NCBI GenBank assembly: GCA_016196755.1
Contig: JACPXC010000001.1
Coordinates: 124,001-188,000, forward strand
Length of the DNA: 64,000 nt
Direction of reading: 5' to 3'
DNA from: Elusimicrobiota bacterium
GTDB taxonomy: Bacteria > Elusimicrobiota > Elusimicrobia > UBA1565
The position numbers were made by a program, and so were the translations under genes. Below, in pieces: positions 15,919 through 23,623 of this stretch. How positions within the stretch are numbered: position 1 is the stretch's first letter; the number at the start of each line of letters is the position of its first letter. A model generated the notes under the pieces. That model was not told the DNA's origin. It was given only the letters and a program-made list of their open reading frames with translations, and searched no databases.

Positions 15919-18440
15919 CTCTGCTGAGACCCGTCTTGGCCGTCCTGTTGTTGGGCGCCGCCGTCATGCCGGCCGCGGCGGTCGATCCGACTCCCCAGGA
16001 ACAGGCGGCGGCGCGGTTCTGGACCGATTTTGCCAGGGCACCCGAGCAGCTCGACTCGGCGACGCTCTTCCCGGCGTTCAGGAGTCTCCCCGCCGACGTT
16101 CAGCCGCTCGTTCAGACCCAGATCACCGCGCACATCGTACGCATGGTCCAGGCTCGCACCAACGCCGACCCGGCGAGGGCGACCGAGTTGAAGGGGCTGA
16201 TCTCCGCGGGAGGGGGCGAAAACGTCCGCTCGCTCTTCTGGGACGCGGCGCGCGTCCAACTCGTCTTCGACCGCGTCATCTCGAGCCACACGGCGAGGCA
16301 AGCGGCGCATCCCGGCGAGACCCTCACGGCGTTCGTGACCGGGCTGAGCGCGGAAGACGCCGCGAGAATCATGCTCGGCGACGTGGTCAACCCCGGCACC
16401 CCCGACGGCACGCTCCCCCCGGCCCCGGGGACCGACCCCGGTTCCGGACGCGGCGGAGCGGCGGGGCCCAACACCGGCGAGGTCGGCTTCGAGGGCTCCC
16501 AGGCCTACGGCATGCCCGGCGACCGCCACGTCTACCGCGACGCCGCCGGCAACATGATCTCGCTTCTCATCTCCTCGCGGCGCATGGCCGACGGCACGAT
16601 GGAGGACGTCATCCACGTCGTCAACCTCAACAACCGCTCCCAGCCGATGGGGGCCACCTATTCCCTGCGCAGCGACATGGCCGCGCTGAGCGCCGGCGTG
16701 CCGGTCTCGATCGGCGGGGTGAGCTTCACCCTCAAGCTCACCGGCACCGGCGACGACCACGCGATCTCGATGAGCGGCTCCCGCGGGGCCTTCACCAACA
16801 TGAAGACCCCGCCCGAGGGGCCGATGGGCCTCTCCCAGCTCTACGCCTATAGGGCCGCCCGGGTCTTCAACTACGGCCGCGTCGTCGACATCGGCGGGGT
16901 GGAATACTACGTGTCGCCGGAGACCTACTCCCAGCTCGAAGGGACGCCGCCCGCGCCCCAGCGCTACGTGGGCTACGGCCAGTTCACCTACTGGCCCAAG
17001 TCCGAGCTCGACAAGGTCTTCGCCCAGCGCGCCGGCCCGCCGCCGCGCGACGAGGTCAACCCGCAGACCTTCGATCACCGCTCGCTCGACCTCTCCGGCT
17101 CGGCCTTCGGGGCCGGCGTGCGGAGCTTCCGGCCCTCCTTGGCCGCCACCGTCATCCGCCGCGAGGGCGCCCAGGATGTGACGATGCCGCGGGCCTCGGC
17201 GGGACAGGACGACAAGGGCCAATGGTGGGACGCCGTCCTGCGCAACGGCAAGTACGTCCTCCAGCGCGGCGTGGCTCCCACGCCGGCCGGCGGCCAGCCG
17301 GGCGCCGGTGGCGGTACCGTGCCGCCCGAGGGACTGCCGTTGGAAAACGGGACGATGTACGCGCCCACCGGCAACGCGGCGCGTCTGCAGGCCCTGCTCA
17401 GGCCGCCGGCCTCCACGCGGATACGCTTCCTTGAGAACGCCTCGGCCCCCGCCCACCAGCGCCTGCTCATCGTCGTCGACAACCTGCGCGCGCAGATCGG
17501 CCACCCGCGCTATGACGGCGAGGGGGTCGCCACGACCACCGGCTACAGCGAGGAGATCGTCGACGGCCGCTATCTGGTCACCAACACCAACGTGGGAAAG
17601 AAATGGATCGACCTCAACGTCGCTATGGCGCGCGGCACGATCGAGCCTGCGGGGATCGTGGCGGACACCAAACCCAACGGGTCGATGGTCATCCGCAATG
17701 TCGACGTGCTTTCTACGATCCTGACGAACGCCGGCGGATACTCGGCCGCTGACATCTCCCAGATCCAGCAGAGGGTCCAGGGTCGCGCGGCGGGCCAGCC
17801 CTTCCAGCTCTCCAAGGGCGTGGGCGGGCTGGAGCTCACTCTCACGGTCGGCAACCTGCGCGGGGCGATCTGGCCGACAGAGGCTCCGATGCTCCCCTTC
17901 GAGGGCGGCGACGCAAGCGTCGTCCCGGTGGGCGGCGGCTTCGTCATGAACCCGTTGCCCGGCGTCCCGATCACCCACGCCAACTTCACGCAGGCCGCGA
18001 ACTTCCTGCCGGCGGCCACTTCGGGGGGGCCTCTGCGCAACGGCACGGCGCTTACGCCGCTGCCGGCCGCGGGGACGCCGGGCGGCGTCCTTTATAAGGT
18101 GGACGGCGCGGGGAATCAGGACCATTATCTGAGCTTCACCTACTCCACGCCGAGCGGGCTCATGCGCATGCCTCCCCTCTTGGTGTTCCAGGGTTCGGGG
18201 CAGAACCGCATCACGGCGCCGCCGGCCGCCGTCAGCTTCGGGAACGTGACGGTCACCGAAGATCAGCAGAACAACGGACGCATCACCAGCGGGTTCTTCC
18301 CGTCCGCGGACCGAAACGGCGGAATCGTCGGCGTGTTCACCACCACTGCTCCGAGGACGCTGGTGGGGGTGGCGATGTATTGGGGCTACCCGTCCCTTGC
18401 GGCGGCTGAGGCCGAGGCACGCCGCGTCTTTGCCCCCTAG
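15915..18440 (+). CDS. Secreted paralogous protein B (unknown function)
   Basis: 841 residues with a signal peptide (MTLLRPVLAVLLLGAAVMPAAA). It has the same plan as the preceding gene: a helical N-terminal region, then the conserved block (GFEGSQAYGMPGDRHVY, RRMADGTMEDVIHVVNLNN, MGLSQLYAYRAARVFNYG, YYVSPETYSQLEG). It then has a longer C-terminal region of about 370 residues not found in A. The ATG overlaps the stop of gene A (ATGA), so the two are translationally coupled. Divergent tails on a shared core suggest duplication followed by specialisation. No domain recognised. Confidence 0.85.
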   Translation: MTLLRPVLAVLLLGAAVMPAAAVDPTPQEQAAARFWTDFARAPEQLDSATLFPAFRSLPADVQPLVQTQITAHIVRMVQARTNADPARATELKGLISAGGGENVRSLFWDAARVQLVFDRVISSHTARQAAHPGETLTAFVTGLSAEDAARIMLGDVVNPGTPDGTLPPAPGTDPGSGRGGAAGPNTGEVGFEGSQAYGMPGDRHVYRDAAGNMISLLISSRRMADGTMEDVIHVVNLNNRSQPMGATYSLRSDMAALSAGVPVSIGGVSFTLKLTGTGDDHAISMSGSRGAFTNMKTPPEGPMGLSQLYAYRAARVFNYGRVVDIGGVEYYVSPETYSQLEGTPPAPQRYVGYGQFTYWPKSELDKVFAQRAGPPPRDEVNPQTFDHRSLDLSGSAFGAGVRSFRPSLAATVIRREGAQDVTMPRASAGQDDKGQWWDAVLRNGKYVLQRGVAPTPAGGQPGAGGGTVPPEGLPLENGTMYAPTGNAARLQALLRPPASTRIRFLENASAPAHQRLLIVVDNLRAQIGHPRYDGEGVATTTGYSEEIVDGRYLVTNTNVGKKWIDLNVAMARGTIEPAGIVADTKPNGSMVIRNVDVLSTILTNAGGYSAADISQIQQRVQGRAAGQPFQLSKGVGGLELTLTVGNLRGAIWPTEAPMLPFEGGDASVVPVGGGFVMNPLPGVPITHANFTQAANFLPAATSGGPLRNGTALTPLPAAGTPGGVLYKVDGAGNQDHYLSFTYSTPSGLMRMPPLLVFQGSGQNRITAPPAAVSFGNVTVTEDQQNNGRITSGFFPSADRNGGIVGVFTTTAPRTLVGVAMYWGYPSLAAAEAEARRVFAP

Positions 18441-18464
18441 CGGACCAGCCGGAGCGATTATTGC

Positions 18465-18470
18465 TATAGT
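18465..18470 (+). promoter_or_regulatory. -10 element before the CoA-binding protein gene
   Basis: TATAGT, 15 nt before the ATG at 18486. The leader would be under 10 nt and there is no Shine-Dalgarno. Confidence 0.45.
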
Positions 18471-18485
18471 CGCCAGGCCCGCCTT

Positions 18486-18890
18486 ATGTCCGTCTCAGAC
18501 GACATCGAGCGCCTCCTGAAGCTCCGGACCGTCGCCATGGTCGGCTGCTCCGACGACCCGCGCCGGCCCTCGAACCAGGTCGCACGCTACCTCATCGAGG
18601 TCGGCTACCGGGTCATCCCGGTCAACCCCAACCACGCCGAGATCCTAGGCGAGAAGTGCTACCCCGACCTGGCGTCGATACGCGAGCCTATCGAGGTGGT
18701 CGACGTCTTCCGGCGCTCCGAGTCGGCCGGAGAGGCCGTGGACCAGGCGATCGCGGCCAAGGCCGTGGGCGTCTGGCTGCAGGACGGCGTGCGGGACCCC
18801 GAGGCCGAGGCCAGGGCGCGGGCTAACGGCCTCACCGTGGTGGCCGACGACTGCATCATGCGCCAGCATTTGAGCCGGATGGGACGTTGA
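18486..18890 (+). CDS. CoA-binding protein (CoA_binding_2 / YccU family)
   Basis: 134 residues, the full length of the family: a Rossmann-type CoA-binding domain related to the N-terminus of succinyl-CoA synthetase alpha. Diagnostic stretches are VAMVGCSDDPRRPSNQVARYL, VIPVNPNHAEILGEKCYPDL and VWLQDGVRDPEA, ending VVADDCIMRQH. The precise role of these stand-alone proteins is not established. It lies immediately before glutamate dehydrogenase and probably shares its transcript. Confidence 0.92.
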   Translation: MSVSDDIERLLKLRTVAMVGCSDDPRRPSNQVARYLIEVGYRVIPVNPNHAEILGEKCYPDLASIREPIEVVDVFRRSESAGEAVDQAIAAKAVGVWLQDGVRDPEAEARARANGLTVVADDCIMRQHLSRMGR

Positions 18891-18916
18891 ACCGTCTTAT
18901 TGAGAGGAGAAAGATA

Positions 18917-20218
18917 ATGGCGACGAAGACCCCCGTGAAGCCGTCGGTGATCTCGGTAGAGCAGCGCGAGGCGATGGAGGCCGACGGCTGGCGGCAGGCC
19001 ATGGTCCAGCTCGACCGCGCCCAGGCCAAGCTCGGCATGGAGCAGTTCCTGGTCGAGCGCCTGCGCTACTGCAAGCGCATCCTCACGGTGTCGGTCCCCG
19101 TGGTCATGGACGACGGCACCCTCAAGGTCTTCGAGGGCTACCGGGTCCAGCACAACACCGACCGCGGGCCCGCCAAGGGCGGCATCCGCTACCACCCGCA
19201 GGTCTCGCTCAACGAGGTCAAGGCGCTGGCCTTCTGGATGACGATGAAGTGCGCCGTCGTCGAGCTCCCATACGGCGGGGCCAAGGGCGGCGTCATCTGC
19301 GACCCCAAGACCATGTCCCAGCACGAGCTCGAGCGCATGACCCGGCGCTTCACCTCCGAGATATCGTCTTTTATAGGCCCGGACCGCGACATCCCGGCCC
19401 CCGACGTCAACACCAACCCGCAGGTCATGTCCTGGATGATGGACACCTACTCGCACCTGGCCGGCCACGCCGTGCCCGGTGTGGTCACCGGCAAGCCCAT
19501 CGAGATCGGCGGCTCGCGCGGCCGCGTCGAGGCCACCGGTCGCGGCGTGTTCTACATCACCCGCGAGCTGGCCCAGGCCGAGGGCTTCGAGCTTTCGAAG
19601 GTCTCGGTGGCCATCCAAGGCTTCGGGAACGTCGGCATGAACGCGGCGCGCATCTTCGCCGGCCACGGAGTCAAGGTCGTGGCGGTCAGCGACGTCACGG
19701 GCGGGCTCTACGACAAGAAGGGCCTGGACGTCGAGGACGTGGTGCGCTGGCAGAAGGAGCACGGCACGATCGGCGCCTATCCCGAGGCCGAGCGCGTGCC
19801 GGCCGACAAGTTCGTCGAGCTGCCCTGCGACATCCTAGTCCCGGCCGCGATGGAAAACGAGATCACCCAGCGCAACGCCGCCAAGATCAAGGCCAAGTAC
19901 ATCGTCGAGGGCGCCAACGGCCCGACTTCCACCGAGGCCGACGCCATCCTGCGCGAGCGCGGCGTCATGGTCGTCCCCGACATCCTGGCCAACGCCGGCG
20001 GCGTCACGGTCAGCTACTTCGAGTGGGTCCAGGACATCCAGGCCTACTTCTGGAACGAGAAGGAGATCAACGCCAAGCTCCAGGAGATCCTGGCCCGGAG
20101 TTTCAACGAGATCTACGAGATCCACAAGAAGGACAAGGTCGACATGCGCCTGGCCGCTTTCATGCTCGCCTTGCGCCGCCTGGGTGCGGCCGTGCGTCTG
20201 CGCGGCGTCTTCCCCTGA
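18917..20218 (+). CDS. gdhA: Glutamate dehydrogenase
   Basis: 433 residues. Catalyses reversible oxidative deamination of glutamate to 2-oxoglutarate, linking nitrogen and carbon metabolism. All landmarks are present: GGAKGGV with the catalytic Lys region, PAPDVNTNPQVMSWMMDTYS, the nucleotide-binding motif IQGFGNVG, EGANGPTSTEAD, and FEWVQDIQAYFW. Length fits the hexameric Glu/Leu/Phe/Val dehydrogenase family. A longer frame begins with TTG at 18887, but AGAGGAG sits 7 nt before the ATG at 18917, which I take as the start. Cofactor preference cannot be read with certainty. The stop overlaps the putative CTG start of the glycerate kinase. Confidence 0.95.
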   Translation: MATKTPVKPSVISVEQREAMEADGWRQAMVQLDRAQAKLGMEQFLVERLRYCKRILTVSVPVVMDDGTLKVFEGYRVQHNTDRGPAKGGIRYHPQVSLNEVKALAFWMTMKCAVVELPYGGAKGGVICDPKTMSQHELERMTRRFTSEISSFIGPDRDIPAPDVNTNPQVMSWMMDTYSHLAGHAVPGVVTGKPIEIGGSRGRVEATGRGVFYITRELAQAEGFELSKVSVAIQGFGNVGMNAARIFAGHGVKVVAVSDVTGGLYDKKGLDVEDVVRWQKEHGTIGAYPEAERVPADKFVELPCDILVPAAMENEITQRNAAKIKAKYIVEGANGPTSTEADAILRERGVMVVPDILANAGGVTVSYFEWVQDIQAYFWNEKEINAKLQEILARSFNEIYEIHKKDKVDMRLAAFMLALRRLGAAVRLRGVFP

Positions 20219-22020
20219 GCCCGCGGGTCCTCGTCGCTCCGAACGCCTTCAAGGGCTGCCTCGGCGCGGCCGAGGCGGCCGCGCTCATCGCCCGGGGCTT
20301 GCGCCGCGCGGCGCCGGGTCTTGAGGCCGACCTCATGCCGGTGGCCGACGGCGGCGACGGGCTCGTGGCGGTCCTGCTCGCGCGCCGCGGCGGACGCCTG
20401 GTCCGCGCGCGCGTCCGGGGCCCCCTCGGCGAGAACCGCCTGGCCGAGTACGCCCTCTTGGCCGACGGCCTCACGGCCGTAATCGAGATGGCGCGCGCCT
20501 CCGGCCTGGCGCTCGTGGCGCCGGGGCGCCGCGACCCGCTGGGCGCTACCACATTCGGGACAGGACAACTCGTGGCCGACGCCCTGCGCCGCGGCCGGCG
20601 GCGCATCCTCGTGGGTCTGGGCGGCAGCGCCGCCAACGACGGCGGGGCGGGCTTTGCCGCCGCCTTGGGGGCGCGGCTGCTCGACGCGGACGGCCGCGGC
20701 CTGCCGCTGGGGGCTGAGGCCCTGGCCAGGCTCGCAAAGGTGGAGACCTCGGAGCTCCGGCGCCGTCTCGGGCGAGCCGTCGTCATCGGGATCTCCGACG
20801 TGACCAATCCTCTGCTCGGCCCGCGCGGCTCGGCTCGGGTCTACGGTCCGCAGAAGGGAGCGACGCCGGCGCAGGTGGGCATCCTCGAGCGCGCGCTGGC
20901 GCGTTGGGCCGGGGTCGTCGGACGGCGCGCGGCCGGGCTGCCCGGCGCGGGCGCGGCCGGAGGGCTGGGCTTCGCCTTGGCGGCATTCTGCGGGGCCCGG
21001 CTGGTGAACGGGGCGGAATGGGTCCTTGGAGAGCTCGGCGCCGCCGGGCGCCTGCGCAGGGCCTCGCTCCTCGTCACGGGGGAAGGCTCGGTCGATGCTT
21101 CGAGCTTCTTCGGAAAGGCGCCGGTGGCTCTCCTGCGTCTGGCTGGAGGATTAGGCCGTCCCGCGGCGGTCGTTTGCGGGCGTCTCGAGCCCGGAGCCGG
21201 GGCGCGCCTGCGTCGCGCGGGGGCAGGGGCCATAGAGGTGCTCTCCCGACCCGGCGAAGCCGACGCCGCGGCGATGCGCGCCGCGCGAGCGCGCCTGCCT
21301 CTGGCCGCCGAGCGTTTGGGCCGCGCGCTCTTGGCCGTCGTCTTGCTCGCTCCCGCCGCGTTCGCCGAAACGCTGGCCGAGGCCGACGCGCTCTATTTCC
21401 GCCGCGACCGGCCCGGGGCGCTCGAGCGCTCGAACGCGGCGCTCGAGGCCCGCGTAGAGGCGGCGCCAGACGACGCCGAGGCTTTGTGGCGGCTCGCTCG
21501 CGGCCTGGTGCGCGCCGGCGAGCGCAAGGGGAAGGGGCCCGAGGCCCTGGCCCTCTTCGACCGCGCCGAGGACCTGGCCGGCCGCGCCGTGTCGCTGTCC
21601 TCGGCGACGGCCGAGGCTTGGTTCATGCAGGGGCTGGCTCTGGGCCGCCGCGGCGAGGCGCGCGGGATGATGCGCTCGCTGTTTATGATAAAGCCCATGC
21701 GCCGGCGCATGGAGGCCGCCCTCGCGCTGGACCCCAAGCACGCCGGGGCGCACCACGTCCTGGGCGAGCTGTACTGGCAGGTGCCGGCGATGCTCGGAGG
21801 CTCGAAGGCCGGGGCCCTCAAGGAGCTCGAGGCCGCATTGGCCGCCGACCCGTCGTATACCGGGTCCTATTCGACCTTGGCGGCGGTCTACCTGGCCGCC
21901 GGCCGCAAAGTCGACGCTCAGGCCCTGCTCGAGCGCATCCAAAAGGTCGACCGCCCCGCCGACCCCGTTGAATATCCATACGACGTCGCTGAGCTAAAAA
22001 AGATCCTGGCTGGAAGTTAA
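20215..22020 (+). CDS. Glycerate 2-kinase fused in frame to a TPR protein (CTG start)
   Basis: 601 residues. Positions 1-365 are a GlxK-type glycerate kinase: VLVAPNAFKGCLGAAEAA, MPVADGGDG, TTFGTGQLV, GLGGSAANDGGAGF, GISDVTNPLLG, GEGSVDASSFFGKAP. This enzyme phosphorylates D-glycerate. No ATG, GTG or TTG precedes VLVAPNAF in frame. CTG at 20215 overlaps the gdhA stop as CTGA and gives the expected N-terminus. Without a stop, the frame continues into LGRALLAVVLLAPAAFA, which looks exactly like a signal peptide, and then a TPR protein of about 220 residues (AEADALYFRRDRPGALE, AGAHHVLGELYWQVPAMLGG). Either this is a true fusion, or a second gene starts at TTG 21316 inside the frame. Confidence 0.75.
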   Translation: MSPRVLVAPNAFKGCLGAAEAAALIARGLRRAAPGLEADLMPVADGGDGLVAVLLARRGGRLVRARVRGPLGENRLAEYALLADGLTAVIEMARASGLALVAPGRRDPLGATTFGTGQLVADALRRGRRRILVGLGGSAANDGGAGFAAALGARLLDADGRGLPLGAEALARLAKVETSELRRRLGRAVVIGISDVTNPLLGPRGSARVYGPQKGATPAQVGILERALARWAGVVGRRAAGLPGAGAAGGLGFALAAFCGARLVNGAEWVLGELGAAGRLRRASLLVTGEGSVDASSFFGKAPVALLRLAGGLGRPAAVVCGRLEPGAGARLRRAGAGAIEVLSRPGEADAAAMRAARARLPLAAERLGRALLAVVLLAPAAFAETLAEADALYFRRDRPGALERSNAALEARVEAAPDDAEALWRLARGLVRAGERKGKGPEALALFDRAEDLAGRAVSLSSATAEAWFMQGLALGRRGEARGMMRSLFMIKPMRRRMEAALALDPKHAGAHHVLGELYWQVPAMLGGSKAGALKELEAALAADPSYTGSYSTLAAVYLAAGRKVDAQALLERIQKVDRPADPVEYPYDVAELKKILAGS

Positions 22021-22028
22021 GAAGTTTA

Positions 22029-22047
22029 GGTGCCTGGCACCGTTTTT
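22029..22047. terminator. Palindrome plus T run between convergent genes
   Basis: ggtgcctggcacc (22029-22041) followed by gttttt, lying between the stops of the converging TPR and PDZ genes. The stem is short (4-6 bp), so its strength as a terminator is doubtful; it could be a copy of a dispersed repeat. Confidence 0.4.
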
Positions 22048-23623
22048 AGTCGGAGTCGGCGGGGGCGTAGGGGACGGGCTTGGCGTTGATCGTGACGGTG
22101 ACCGGGTACCAGCCGCGCGAGAGCATGAGGGTCTTCTCTTTACCGCCGTCTGTCGCGAAGACGAACTCGCGGGCGGCGTCGTCCGTGCCTTCGAGCAGGG
22201 CTTTGAGGGCGGCGCGGTCGAGGTCCGGAGCGGCGTTCTCGGCGACGCGGATGAGGCGCGCCCCGGCTTTGACCCCGGCCGCGGCGGCGGGGGAGCCGGG
22301 CGATACCTCTTGGCAGACGATCAGATCCCCGTCGCGGCGCAGGCGCAGGCCGTAGCCGCGCCGCCAGGACGCGCCGCGCTGGAGCTTGAGGGTCTCGGGC
22401 TTGGTATTGGCGCGCCGGGCTACCCTGAGCGCCGCCGCGCTGCCCGGCGCCCCGTAGAGCGCGTCGAGCGAGGCGGCAAACCCCAGGCGGGAGGCGGCCT
22501 TGCCGTTGACCGAATAGACGCGGTCCCCGGCCTTGAGGCCGGCATGGTCGGCCGAGCGGCCCGGTACGACCAAGGTGATCTCGAGCGCCTTCTCCGAGCC
22601 TTCGCCGACCTCCTTGACCCACAGGCCGGGGCCGGCTCGGAAGTAGGCCTCGGGCTCGCTGAGCGTCAGCGGCTCGAGCAGGCGTACCTGGAGAGTCCAA
22701 TCCTCGCCCAGGGCCAGCTTGGCGTCGTCCTCGGGGGCGGTGACCAGCGTGCCGCCCGGGGTCACGCGGGCGAAGGCCCCGGAGCCGGCGATGGCCGCGG
22801 GGAGAGCGGAGAGCGGATAGACCCGGCCTCCGGCCAGGCCGATCTTGAAGGCGTGCAGGCGTACGGCGCGGACCGGGCCCTCGTCGCGTGCGGAGACCGC
22901 GTTCAGCCAGACCTTGCTGCCCGGGGGGATGGCGAGGAAGTCGAGCTTCTTGTCGGCGGCCAGCGGGGCGGCGGTCTCGGCCACGACGACGTCGCCGGCT
23001 TTCAGCGCGGAGGAGAGGCCCTCGGGGAACTTGAGCCAGAGCCTCTCGCCGGCCGGGATGCTCAGGCGCGGATAGGACAGGAGCTCCAGCGGGTCCCCGG
23101 AGCGGGCGGCGGCGAGGCTGGCGTCGCGGACAGCCTCCTCGCGCGCCGTGAGGGCGTCCGCGGCGCGCGACGGCGCGGAGAGCGGGGCGACGAAGGCGGT
23201 CTCAAGACCCACCGGTTCGCCGGAGCGCAGGACGACCGCCCAGAGCCGTTCGCCGGGATGCCAGGCCGCCAGCGCCTCGCGGAGGTCTCTCTCGGCGTCG
23301 GTGCGGGCTCCCGCCACGTGGGTGAGCAGATCGCCTTCCCGGAGTTCGAGCGCGCTCAGCGCGCCGAAAGCGGGGGCGGCGTCGACCCGCAGGGCGCCGC
23401 GCTCAGGCTGAAGGCCCATGGCGGCCAGCCCCCCCGGGACCCTGCCGGCCGGCTTCTTTGGCAGGAAGGACGGGGCGAGAGGCGGCTCTGGGGCCGGTTC
23501 GGCCGGCGCGGCGACGGGCGCTGTGCGCGGCAGGCCGCGGCGGGGGCGCCGCGGGCCGTCCGCCGCGTCCGCGGCGGGCGCCAGGGCGGTCAACAGGGCG
23601 ACGACGAGGGCTAGGGGTCTCAT
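22046..23623 (-). CDS. Secreted PDZ-domain protein
   Basis: 525 residues with a signal peptide (MRPLALVVALLTALAPAADA). Three PDZ-like modules can be seen. One is near residues 60-130 (GALSALELREGDLLTHVAGART), one near 355-420 (VVPGRSADHAGLKAGDRVYSVNG), and one near 440-495 (EVSPGSPAAAAGVKAGARLIRV). No protease catalytic residues are present, so it is a binding or scaffold protein of the periplasm rather than a DegP/CtpA enzyme. The start overlaps the stop of the 23620 gene (ATGA), so both are coexpressed. A much longer frame runs upstream, but it is antisense noise over the neighbouring gene. Confidence 0.8.
   Translation of the reverse strand: MRPLALVVALLTALAPAADAADGPRRPRRGLPRTAPVAAPAEPAPEPPLAPSFLPKKPAGRVPGGLAAMGLQPERGALRVDAAPAFGALSALELREGDLLTHVAGARTDAERDLREALAAWHPGERLWAVVLRSGEPVGLETAFVAPLSAPSRAADALTAREEAVRDASLAAARSGDPLELLSYPRLSIPAGERLWLKFPEGLSSALKAGDVVVAETAAPLAADKKLDFLAIPPGSKVWLNAVSARDEGPVRAVRLHAFKIGLAGGRVYPLSALPAAIAGSGAFARVTPGGTLVTAPEDDAKLALGEDWTLQVRLLEPLTLSEPEAYFRAGPGLWVKEVGEGSEKALEITLVVPGRSADHAGLKAGDRVYSVNGKAASRLGFAASLDALYGAPGSAAALRVARRANTKPETLKLQRGASWRRGYGLRLRRDGDLIVCQEVSPGSPAAAAGVKAGARLIRVAENAAPDLDRAALKALLEGTDDAAREFVFATDGGKEKTLMLSRGWYPVTVTINAKPVPYAPADSD

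Noticed and set aside
19249-20214. Upstream extension of the glycerate kinase frame through gdhA
   Set aside because: The extension is an out-of-frame reading of gdhA (Arg/Gly-rich); the enzyme homology begins only at 20215.
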